A stretch of 64,000 nucleotides of DNA from Macrolepiota albuminosa (lineage: Eukaryota; Basidiomycota; Agaricomycetes; Agaricales; Agaricaceae): assembly GCA_027475525.1 (NCBI GenBank), contig JAMWFC010000041.1:124001-188000 (forward strand). The letters are read 5' to 3'. The stretch's first letter is position 1. Each line of letters begins with the position of its first letter. Positions 56,101 through 64,000 of this stretch are shown piece by piece. The notes under the pieces were generated by a model that worked only from the letters and a program-made list of their open reading frames with translations, made no database searches and had not been told where the DNA came from. The translations under genes were made by a program, and so were the position numbers.

Positions 56101-57556
56101 GCGTCAGATGTCGCGGCAATAGGAGTTCTCCCAGATGCTTGGTTCTCGGCTTTAGTCGTTGTTAGTTCGAGACGATACATCCGGTTCTGCTTTTCCCTGA
56201 TCATAAACGTTCTTCCTGAGGGGTCTACGAAGTTGACCTTCCCACCCTTGAAGGTGACAGAGAACCCTAAGTCATCGAACTTCCCGATGGACACCAAGTT
56301 CGCTGCCAGTTCTGGCGTGTAAAGTGCGGATCTGAAGATCAGGTGCGACGTGTGGCCATTCACAGTAACTGTCCTCCTGACTGTCCCCTCACCCAAAATA
56401 CTGAAGACGCCGCCACAGTTTGCGGAGATTCCGTGGCGTGGGCTTGGGTAAAGTTTGTAGTCCTCGAAATCTGATCGCTGCACAAAACAGTGGTCAGTCG
56501 CCCCAGAATCGGCATACGTGGGAGTTCCGAGACTTGGGCTGAATGTGGTAAACGTGTTTGTCGAGATCTCTACAGCTGAGAGGTAAGATTCCACGGGGTT
56601 CGAGGTATGATCATATACAGCAGCTGGCATAAACTGTGCATTCGCAACTAATGCATACGTGGTCTGAGGTTGATTCAAGGTAGTAGAAGCAAGATTTGCT
56701 GCTGGAGCGCTGTTTTGCGGCTTGGGAGGAGTTTGCCCAGGGGTAGCGTTTCGGCGGCGTCCGAAGTTTGGTGGGAATTGTCCCTCCTTTCCTCCTCCTC
56801 TCCAATAGCAATTCTCAATGGTGTGTCCAGTGCATCCACAGTTGGTGTTGGTGCATACTGGCTTATTTTGGGGTTGTGGTGCTTTGGCGATGAGCACCAT
56901 GGAGTTCGATTTTGTTCTGGCCATCAATCGCTCCTTCAAACATTCCCAATGAACATTCAAGCCTGCGATGAGTTCCGTGGATGTTTTCGTAGATTGGAGG
57001 GACGCAACAATATAGTCCCAGGAGGCTGGAAGGGAGGAGATAATAATAGCTCTGAATTGGTTGTCCTTTATGTCCGCTCCCTTTTCAATCGCATAATTCC
57101 ATTTTGACCGGAGATGCATGTGTTCCTGGAAATCCATCCCATCTACGTATTTTATTGCCCTTAAGGCATTTTCTGCCGTGTTTGCCCCCAAATCGGAAAT
57201 CGTTCCGTAAGACTCCTTCAAAGTCTCCCAGACCTTAGTCGCCGTATCCGACATTTTGATCCTGAGACCAACAGGATTTTTCGTGTTATAAATGATGAGT
57301 GCCAACGTCCATGCGTTTCGTGCTTGCCACTCTTGGTAGGATGGGGACCTGTCCCACCACTCCGTTGCCGGGGGGTAGGTACCGTCATCTTGGGGTTTGG
57401 TGTTCCTATGGTTCCGTCCAGATAACCCTCTGCCCCTCTAAGTTTTGCTGCTAAAAGGACACGGTCCCTAAACATGATGTAGTTTGTTCCGTCAAATAGA
57501 AATTCTTCTGGGAATGTAGGGGGATTACTATTCCCTCCCGATGTAGTGGAAGTCAT
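52929..57556 (-). pseudogene. copia gag-pol polyprotein, broken by one frameshift and three stops
   Basis: Gag starts MTSTTSGGNSNPPTFPEE at 57556. A frameshift lies near 57,390. Continuing: gag (VWETLKESYGTISDLGA), zinc knuckle CTNTNCGCTGHTIENC, protease with YADSGATDHCF, integrase with WHRRFGHAGLQS, DLWGPATVASLGG, QVDGGREW and AHAQNGVVERS. TGA stops fall at 55,142, 54,956 and 54,878 in the same frame, then reverse transcriptase (KARLIAKGYTQVQGKDFDE, WQIDFVSAYLNS, YNDDVLG) and RNase H (GYVDADFGGD, STTEAEYMAL). The frame ends at 52929, inside the 3' LTR. The reverse transcriptase has YNDD where copia elements usually have YVDD. Confidence 0.95.
53199..53206 (-). other. polypurine tract of the copia element
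   Basis: CTGGGGAG on the minus strand directly abuts the 3' LTR start TGTCATCG, the expected place for plus-strand priming. Confidence 0.8.
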
Positions 57557-57626
57557 GTTTTGTATTTTGTGTATGTTAATGTGATTTTAAGTGGGCATAG
57601 TGTGTGTGAGCGTGTGTTGTAAGTGA

Positions 57627-57643
57627 GCGCTTTTCGGGGCCAA
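57627..57643 (-). other. candidate primer-binding site of the copia element
   Basis: Five bases after the 5' LTR end, the minus strand reads TTGGCCCCGAAAAGCGC. The TGG start fits pairing with a tRNA CCA end. The primer tRNA was not identified. Confidence 0.55.
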
Positions 57644-57648
57644 TAACC

Positions 57649-58102
57649 TGTAGTACGAAGTAAGTCTTAGATCCTCAGTCCATGGTAAAGGAACTCTGTT
57701 AACCTGTAGTACGAAGTAAGTCTTAGATCTACAGGTATGAGGTAAGTAAAGAAGTCTAATGGTAAAGGAACTCTGTTAACCTGTAGTACGAAGTAAGTCT
57801 TAGATCTACAGGTATGAGGTAAGTAAAGAAGTCTAATCCGTATAAAAGAAGTAACGACATACCCTCAGTCCATGGTAAAGGAACTGAGGGATCGGATGGG
57901 GGTCACGCCACACATAAGGACCTGGTGGCTGAGTAACTGTATAGGACGATCAGGTACGATCGTCCTGGCGAAGTAAATAGTAAATAAAATGAACAAAACA
58001 AGGATAATAAAAACTAAGAATAAACAGTTGAGTCACCGGGAAGTAACCGAGAGGCGCAGCTGCCACAGTAAGAAATCTCCCAGGGATGAGTCTACGATGA
58101 CA
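57649..58102 (-). repeat. 5' LTR of the copia element (454 bp)
   Basis: Same termini as the 3' LTR. It contains an extra 77-bp tandem copy (units at about 57,686-57,762 and 57,763-57,839) ending GTAAAGAAGTCTAAT. Confidence 0.95.
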
Positions 58103-58233
58103 CATGGCAATGGCTGAGGTCACATGAGGAGCACAAATTTTGAGGACAAAATGCATGCCAAAGCAGGTAGTAAAACCTCAGTCTACTAAAGTAGACCTTG
58201 GAACCAAATTAAATTGATCACTGAAAACTCAAG

Positions 58234-58869
58234 TTGAAGGTACATATAAAGTATTGGAGTTGGATAAAATACAGGTATAGAAAAGTTCCAAAGCATACAT
58301 TTGCTAAAGCAAAAGAAGCTGCAGAGAAGTATTTCAATGCATGCCCAGATATTATAATACAGTGCTTTATAAACCGATTTTTTTTTTGTGGTGTGTTTAC
58401 AGCATCTCAACATATCTACATCTCCCAGCATGCTGGGTGGAACAAATCACGTTAGCTTTGAGTTGCCCACAAATTGAAGGGGTTGGACCTCCATGTACCA
58501 AGGTAGGAATGCATTTATGCACAAATTCCAGCACAAACTGAAAGACAGTATGGGACTCAATGATCACTGTCATAATACCCACTAAACCTCCCTTCTGTAG
58601 CTGACCACAGGCATCCATGGAGAAATGCCTGGGTAGTTGAAGGACACAGTTTGAACCCAGAGCTCCTTGCTGCCACTTAAGGGGTCTTGGACTTGTGTGG
58701 TGTGCCGCTACACCATGTGTCCCCCTTTATAAACCAATCTTGACAGTTTATGAGTGCTTATCATAAAGGGCTAACTAGCAAAGCAGCTGCATAGGCTGTC
58801 AGACAGCAGAAGCAGCATTGTCAAGTTTCCCAGCATGCCATGATGTCTATTGAAGCTGTCCTTAACTAA
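58234..58869 (+). pseudogene. C-terminal fragment of a transposase-like protein, split by a SINE-like insertion
   Basis: Before the insertion: IKYWSWIKYRYRKVPKHTF, then AAEKYFNACPDIIIQCFINR. After it: FMSAYHKGLTSKAAA, a stop, then AVRQQKQHCQVSQHAMMSIE. The two halves join across the insertion into a pattern I associate with the end of DDE-type transposon proteins abundant in agaricomycetes. The family name is uncertain. Stops and CpG loss show it is dead. Confidence 0.65.
58379..58725 (-). mobile_element. tRNA-derived SINE-like element, about 347 bp
   Basis: In minus orientation it begins GGGGGACACATGGTGTAGCGG. A pol III A box TGGTGTAGCGG lies at 58,715-58,705 and a B-box-like GGTTCAAACTG at 58,658-58,648, 46 bp apart. 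It ends in an A10 run (plus-strand T run 58,378-58,387). A 13-bp target duplication TTTATAAACCRAT flanks it (58,366-58,378 and 58,726-58,738; one G/A difference). The A tail and long duplication are marks of LINE-driven retroposition. Confidence 0.8.
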
Positions 58870-59299
58870 ATATGAGTAGATTAGGGAGTAAAAACTCTTG
58901 TTGAAATCACCAAAAATTTTGGTGGTCCAAAAATGTCGTGGGAAAAAACTTCGGAAGGGTGTTTTTCGACGTATTTCAAGTGCTTGAATTCAGATCTGAC
59001 CTTGATTTGGCCGAAAAAATTCCCGTTGTGGAGATATCAAGATTGTCGTGTTTGGCTGTCCGCAACTGTAACTTGGCGGACTGGGGGTAATATGCCAAGT
59101 TTAGACATCGATCAAATTGTGATGTCGAGGTGGGGCTAGCCGGCAAGGCGCGTAGCTCAGCTTACATCAAGGACGAAATGGGGGTGGATCGAAGCGAAAC
59201 AGGGTGATAAGACATGAGCAAATGCAAGACAACATGTGATCAATAGTCAGACTCAAGAAATTCCCCGCTCTTCTCGTCTTCTTCCAGGTCGAAATATAC

Positions 59300-60340
59300 A
59301 TGGCCCAACATCTTGATCTATACAACCTTGATAACTCCGTGAACGTGCCTAATTCTGTCGGCGGCAAGTTTGGGGCATCCTATTCTAGTGTTATGGACAA
59401 AGGAACCCAAGTTATGAGAGCTCTATGGAGTCCTGACGAAAACGAAAAACGGGTTCTGGTACTACCTTTGAATAGGACAGAAGGCTTGTCATTTCCACAA
59501 GAGTAAGTGTACCTCTGGCATTGCTCCCTTTTTTTGAGTGTTGCTCAAATTTCCTGCGGCAGGTCCAATGATAATTTATCAAAGGGGCTTCTGAACCAGC
59601 TTTCAAACGAGGTTGTTGATACAATCATTGGCAAAGTACTTGATATTTCGGACCTTATCAGTCTCATGGTGACTTGCCAGCGTTATTGGGAGTCTGGACG
59701 GCGCCATCTTGAAAGATTGATTGAAGATTTCATCGTTGTCTCGTGGGCTGGTGATCGACTCATCTCTCTGGGTGATCACACAGTGCTAGACCATCTACTG
59801 AAGGGGATTCTGATGGATTCAGAAACGGAGTGTCTCGCACAATTATTTGACGAATATCATCTCTATGCAATACGCAGCGTTCAGAAACCGCGTTATAATA
59901 TCTCATCGAGACGTATGAGCTCGATAAGTTCGACACACGAATTCTTGATTCACGCAGTGCCTCATTATGCTTATGAATTGCAAGGGATAGAAAGGCTTCT
60001 CAAAAGGCTCATTCTTATTACGGACCTGGATCCTGTTGACTTCTTCAGTGGAAATATGGTCTTTCGCAATTTGACAACCAAGGAGTATGTTCGGGGGGAT
60101 GCTATGACCAAGCTATGGGGCATCGGTTTTCAACACGTGCTCTATATTCGAACGACCTGGCCTTCAAGCCTCAATTGGTTTTGCCATGGTTCATTGAAAG
60201 TCCATAGAGGAGTTTGGGCTGGACATCGATTTGATGTCAAGCGCATCGGGAGTGTATCAGATGAGGAAGGGGTCTCGGTTGACAGTTGGAAGGACGTCAC
60301 GACGGAAGTAATGGATGAAATGATAGGGGTACTAATGTAG
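59300..60340 (+). CDS. F-box-like protein
   Basis: About 326 residues from MAQHLDLYNLDNSVNV at 59300 to TAG at 60338-60340, with one intron at 59,503-59,562 joining SFPQE to SNDNLSKG. The N-terminal NLD..GGKFG motif, then an F-box-like helix set (LLNQLSNEVVDTIIGKVL, DLISLMVTCQRYWESG), then SWAGDRLISLGDH, match a gene family expanded in agaricomycetes. F-box proteins recruit substrates to SCF ubiquitin ligases; the substrate here is unknown. The rest (WSPD.., FRNLTTKEYVRGDAM, SWKDVTTEVMDEM) has no domain I can name. A solo LTR lies only 90 bp after the stop and may supply 3' sequence. Confidence 0.82.
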
Positions 60341-60430
60341 TATCTGCGATGAAACGATGTAACTCATATAAGCCGGTGTACACTTCTGAAATACAGAGAC
60401 AAAATAAATTTTTGAAATGCAAAAAGAAAC

Positions 60431-60830
60431 TGTCAGAAAATCTGCTGAAGTCTCATCCGAATTCCGATTTTAATTCTACTTTCGTCGACTGTCAACTATT
60501 TTCAAAATCTCCTTTTCTTATTTTCATTACATCATATTTCGTCATCGATTCTCCTTAAATAACTACATATATCTCAGACCTTCCTATTTACAGTACTCCT
60601 TATCTTCTTTTCTCCTATCCATTTAGCTATATAAGTTAACTACATATATCTCAGACCTTCCTATTTACAGTACTCCTTATCTTCTTTTCTCCTATCCATT
60701 TAGCTATATAAGTCTCATGTATTCGTCTACGAAAGTCGAGCAATCAACACAGTTGTTTTCGCTCAAACTCTCAGCAAATTCTCAGTTCTCTCAAGCATCA
60801 AGAATTCTCTATTTAATCTCGTCTCTGACA
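60431..60830 (+). mobile_element. solo LTR, family 1, with duplicated core promoter
   Basis: Runs from TGTCAGAAAATCTGCTG to GTCTCTGACA, flanked by a perfect 5-bp duplication GAAAC (60,426-60,430 and 60,831-60,835). It has the family TATA region and the ATCAACACAGTTG block. It is longer than its relatives because of a 77-bp tandem duplication inside. Confidence 0.94.
60561..60714 (+). repeat. 77-bp perfect tandem duplication containing TATA box
   Basis: Two copies, 60,561-60,637 and 60,638-60,714, identical except for the last base. Each ends in AGCTATATAAGT. The result is two TATA elements 77 bp apart in the LTR. Confidence 0.95.
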
Positions 60831-60835
60831 GAAAC

Positions 60836-62893
60836 ATACGTCAGAACAATGAAACATGAGCTGTTCCGAAGTTACACATTGTTTCCTTCAACAAGGTACA
60901 AGTTGTCAGGAATCACACAAAATAAATGCTGAAAACCAACAACAACAAAGTCTTTCTATCGAATATATATACGTAACATAGAGGATCATATGTCAATGAG
61001 AAGGAGTCTGTGATGCAAAGAACGAGAATAAGGAGGGAAAGGAGAATGTAAGTCAAGATCGAATGAATCAGGATAAGGGGAACGAAAAGTGAATACTCCA
61101 GAAAAGGAGGCTTGCAAGATGTATGACAGGCTGAGTGGTGGGGACAAAGCCCACAACGAGCTATGAAACTCATGCCGAAGGCACGAATCATAGCTCGTGA
61201 CCATTGGTGGGGCAAGCCATCTCCAACAGGGATATACACAGGGAGCGGACATCGGAGAGTTCTACCACCGACTGAGTTGAATGAGGAACTTCACTCATGC
61301 GAGCTCCTTGGGGGATGATTTGACATTGGCCCAGTGTAACGCTATTTTGGACATCGTTTTCTTCGGTGAGTGTATGAGAATCGAGTCAAGCAGGTAGCCG
61401 TGTGAGTAGACGAGCATAGACCTCTCTTCTTCACCATCGTCGGTCGTCCATGCATGCCTTATTTTTCATCTACATGACATCCCTTTGTGCCCTGCCAACC
61501 ATCATCCCATGGTAAGCTTCTGGACCCATTACGCCACCACAGATCGCAAACATCGAGTTCTGGACCTCTTAGAGATATATGACAAATCTTCAGAAATCCT
61601 TGCTACATAACTTAAATCATCGCTCATCGTCCCAGAATGAGTTCCCAATTGATGAAGATCGGTTGAAAAGTTCTTTCAACCTCTATGTCAAGCTCCCGCA
61701 GCACCACATTCACATGCCTTGTCCACTATTGGATCCGACTGTCGCGCACCTTGTGTAAGGCAACGTCTCCATCCATGGGGAGCTTGTAGCGGATCATAAC
61801 TATAGACACGACTCCGAAGTGACCCCATTAATAGTATTGTTGTTCATCTTCTTGATGTCCCAGAGTGGAATAGTCAAGTACTCGAAAAGCGATTATAATC
61901 GTGACAATCGTGGCAGCAGAGCAGCGATTCCCAAGATACGAAGTATTGCCGCAAGGTCAAAAATAAAAAGAAGGGCTTGCCAAACACCAAAAGTACCAGT
62001 GACTACTCTCTTAGAACAAGTTGACAAGAATGCTGAATGTCTGGTGACCTCAGCTTATGAAGGTTGGCTTCTAAATCCATGAGCGGATCAAGCATGGTTT
62101 GTGTGGAGGTTACTCGCCTCGGCGGCGTTCCACGGAATTGGGACTTAGTGATGACCAAGAAAGCCGACCTGGGGCGTTGGATACAATGATCATGATAGTC
62201 CTTTGTATCGAGTGACCGTGAAACGTTTTAAGCCGCTGGGCAGTCGAGTTTTTGATAGTCTCTTCTCCAAGAACAGTGATTTTCTTCTTATTTGTTCACA
62301 TGTTCCACTGTAAGGGACTACATACACACGACGAGGAGGACACGTTTCCTGGAAAAGGAAATCCGTCACGATCGAAAACCGATCGATCTGTGATAACGAC
62401 GCGTTATGTCCTTTGCCTCTTTTTTTTTCTCCCGTTTACCACCACGACTCAGTACTGTCACCGATTCATTCAGTCCGCAGCAACGGGACATTGTCGCAAG
62501 GCATTCGAGACTCATCGACCACCCCGAAGGGTATCCGACAAATTTTACAGGGTCGTGTCAAATTGGCAATATCTCCAATCGGCAAGAGGAATCCGGGGGT
62601 GAATACGCTCGCGACTCGACACGGCCAGACCGAGGGATAGAAGAGAGTGGGATAATGAACTAGGCCTTTTAAAGTATCTGCAGTACGCAGTAAGTCAATT
62701 GTTGCTTGCAATGGCCATCGGGCACTCATTGTTATCGAGGCGCTTATTACTTTAAAGATTACGGTGTACACGTTCTCACATGATCGTCAACAAGTGGCAG
62801 GGTAGACGGACCTGAATTCGGACTCTCTTTCTCCTTCTATCCAAATGAACGACCATTGATTGTTCATTTCTCTGCACTTGACTGTTATCGAAC
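60836..62893. other. intergenic, no gene recognised
   Basis: Contains only short frames without domains on both strands. The last few hundred bases are the promoter region of the histone deacetylase gene. Confidence 0.5.
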
Positions 62894-64000
62894 ATGTCCA
62901 AGAGGAGGGTGGCTTATTATTATGATGGTGCGTCCTGCTGCTTGCAAGTCTTTGCTCGTTGACTTTGCAAACCGACCACAGCTGATACCGGCGCGTACAC
63001 TTATGGTCTCGGCCACCTCATGAAACCACACCGAGTTCGTGTTACACATGAGCTAGTTGACGCATATGACATGCTGGGGAAAATGCAGGTCTTGGTGCGT
63101 TGCGATCTCATGTTCAGAATGGTTCGATCGAAGCTCAACCTTCGATAGAGGCCCCGAAGGGCTTCACCAGAGGACATGTCCGCCTTCCATACCGATGAAT
63201 ACATACACTTCCTCCAGCGCGTGACGCCAGAGACCGTCGAGGAAATGACCGGTCACGGAACCAGATGTGTGTCCTGCTCCGTCATGCCATTCTCGTCACA
63301 GCTTTGTGACATTGATTTCTAGTCCTCGTTGGTGACGATAACCCAGCTTTTGAGGGTGTATTTGAATTCTGCTCTATCTCTGCTGGAGGCTCAATATGTA
63401 CGTAGCGACCAGGATCAGTGGTCGCATTTTTTGCTCACACGATGACAGGTGCTGCCGAGCGAATAGCTTCCGGGGCGGCAGACATTGCAATCAATTGGGC
63501 TGGAGGGCTCCACCATGCCAAAAAACGAGAGGCTTCTGGCTTTTGTTACATCAACGACATCGTCCTCGCAATCCTAGAGCTCCTGCGGACGCACCCACGT
63601 GTTCTGTACATCGATATAGATTGTCATCATGGCGATGGAGTCGAAGAAGCTTTTTATACCACAGATCGTGTGATGACGTGTAGTTTTCATAAGTTTGGCG
63701 AATACTTTCCTGGAACTGGAACACAGGAAGACAAGGGGAGAGGCAAGGGGAAGGGTTATTCCGTGAATATACCTTTGAAGGATGGCATAACGGACGAGGC
63801 TTTCATCAGTGTTTTTGACCCAGTATGTTCTATTTCCTTCATATCTTCGCTTATCAATGACCGGTCCGCCCTCCAAGATAATCGCGAAGATTCTGGAGGT
63901 CTACCGTCCGACTGCCGTCGTGCTACAGTGCGGCGCTGATTCTTTAGCGGGGGACAGGCTTGGATGTTTCAACATCACCATGGAAGGACATGCACATTGT
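62894..64000 (+). CDS. class I histone deacetylase (Rpd3/Hos2 type), 5' part
   Basis: Starts [11 protein letters not shown] at 62894 and runs off the window. Exons join as [56 protein letters not shown], then [19 protein letters not shown] (active-site His pair), [18 protein letters not shown] (zinc-binding Asp and His), [15 protein letters not shown] and [16 protein letters not shown]. Five introns are visible, the last ending in CAAG near 63,878-63,880. The enzyme removes acetyl groups from histone tails in Sin3- or Set3-type corepressor complexes. Whether it is the Rpd3 or Hos2 ortholog needs the missing C-terminus. Leu replaces the usual Pro in GxGHPMKPHR, and Cys occupies the variable position of IDIDxHHGDG. 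Confidence 0.94.

Larger units (their letters stand above)
52822..58102 (-). mobile_element. Ty1/copia LTR retrotransposon, 5,281 bp
   Basis: Complete element in minus orientation: 5' LTR 57,649-58,102, primer-binding region, one gag-pol frame, polypurine tract and 3' LTR 52,822-53,198. A perfect target duplication CATGG flanks it (52,817-52,821 and 58,103-58,107). Domain order gag, protease, integrase, reverse transcriptase, RNase H defines Ty1/copia. The LTRs differ at about 8 of 377 aligned positions, so the insertion is old enough to have some decay. It is richer in CpG than its host sequence. The coding frame is broken, so this copy cannot move by itself. Confidence 0.97.

Noticed and set aside
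60913..61252. Overlapping minus-strand frames of about 90-108 codons after the third solo LTR
   Set aside because: No domain and no conserved start or splice context; treated as noncoding.

Overview
The window is nuclear DNA of a filamentous basidiomycete, most likely an agaricomycete. The genes are split by many short introns of about 45-70 nt. Both tRNA genes carry short introns next to the anticodon. There is a myosin-chitin synthase, and three protein types look typical of mushrooms: a MAQ..NLD-type F-box-like protein, a WW-domain protein, and a membrane protein with two ectodomain repeats. No operons, CRISPR arrays or rRNA genes were seen.

Layout. 1-15.9 kb is gene-bearing: the 3' part of an alpha/beta hydrolase (+), tRNA-Tyr(GUA), an MFS sugar transporter (-), coatomer beta' (-), a single-pass membrane protein with a decayed partial duplicate beside it (-), and an unrecognised single-exon protein (-). 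16-27 kb holds tRNA-Leu(UAG), the large myosin-motor chitin synthase (+), and a divergent pair, ribosomal protein eS12 (-) and a Ski8/WDR61-like WD40 protein (+), 214 bp apart. 27.2-31 kb is gene-poor and full of small repeats: an inverted-repeat element, a duplicated block split by a 137-bp TIR insertion, and a solo LTR. 31-44 kb holds a WW-domain protein (-), an AMP-forming acyl-CoA ligase (+), a large disordered orphan (+), another solo LTR, and a TMEM135-like membrane protein (+).

44.1-58.9 kb is a transposon graveyard. It is AT-rich and strongly CpG-depleted: no CpG at all from 45,172 to 46,797. It contains a foldback element, a decayed plus-strand copia relic with a 763-bp solo LTR inserted in it, and a 1,610-bp Tc1/mariner copy whose transposase frame is broken only by stop codons. 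A much younger 5,281-bp Ty1/copia element (-) with both LTRs and a CATGG target duplication lies next, then a transposase fragment split by a tRNA-derived SINE-like insertion. 59-64 kb returns to genes: an F-box-like protein (+), a third solo LTR of the same family as those at 28.9 and 40.7 kb, and the 5' part of a class I histone deacetylase (+).

The genes do not form one pathway. They are housekeeping functions (COPI transport, ribosome, RNA exosome cofactor, chromatin, cell wall, sugar uptake, acyl activation) interspersed with fungal orphans. I found no convincing new multi-gene system. The most informative new material is in the mobile elements: nested insertions whose target-site duplications can be read directly, a SINE-like element with pol III boxes, and mutation patterns that point to cytosine-methylation-linked decay. 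Exon boundaries were inferred by eye from GT/AG signals and frame continuity.
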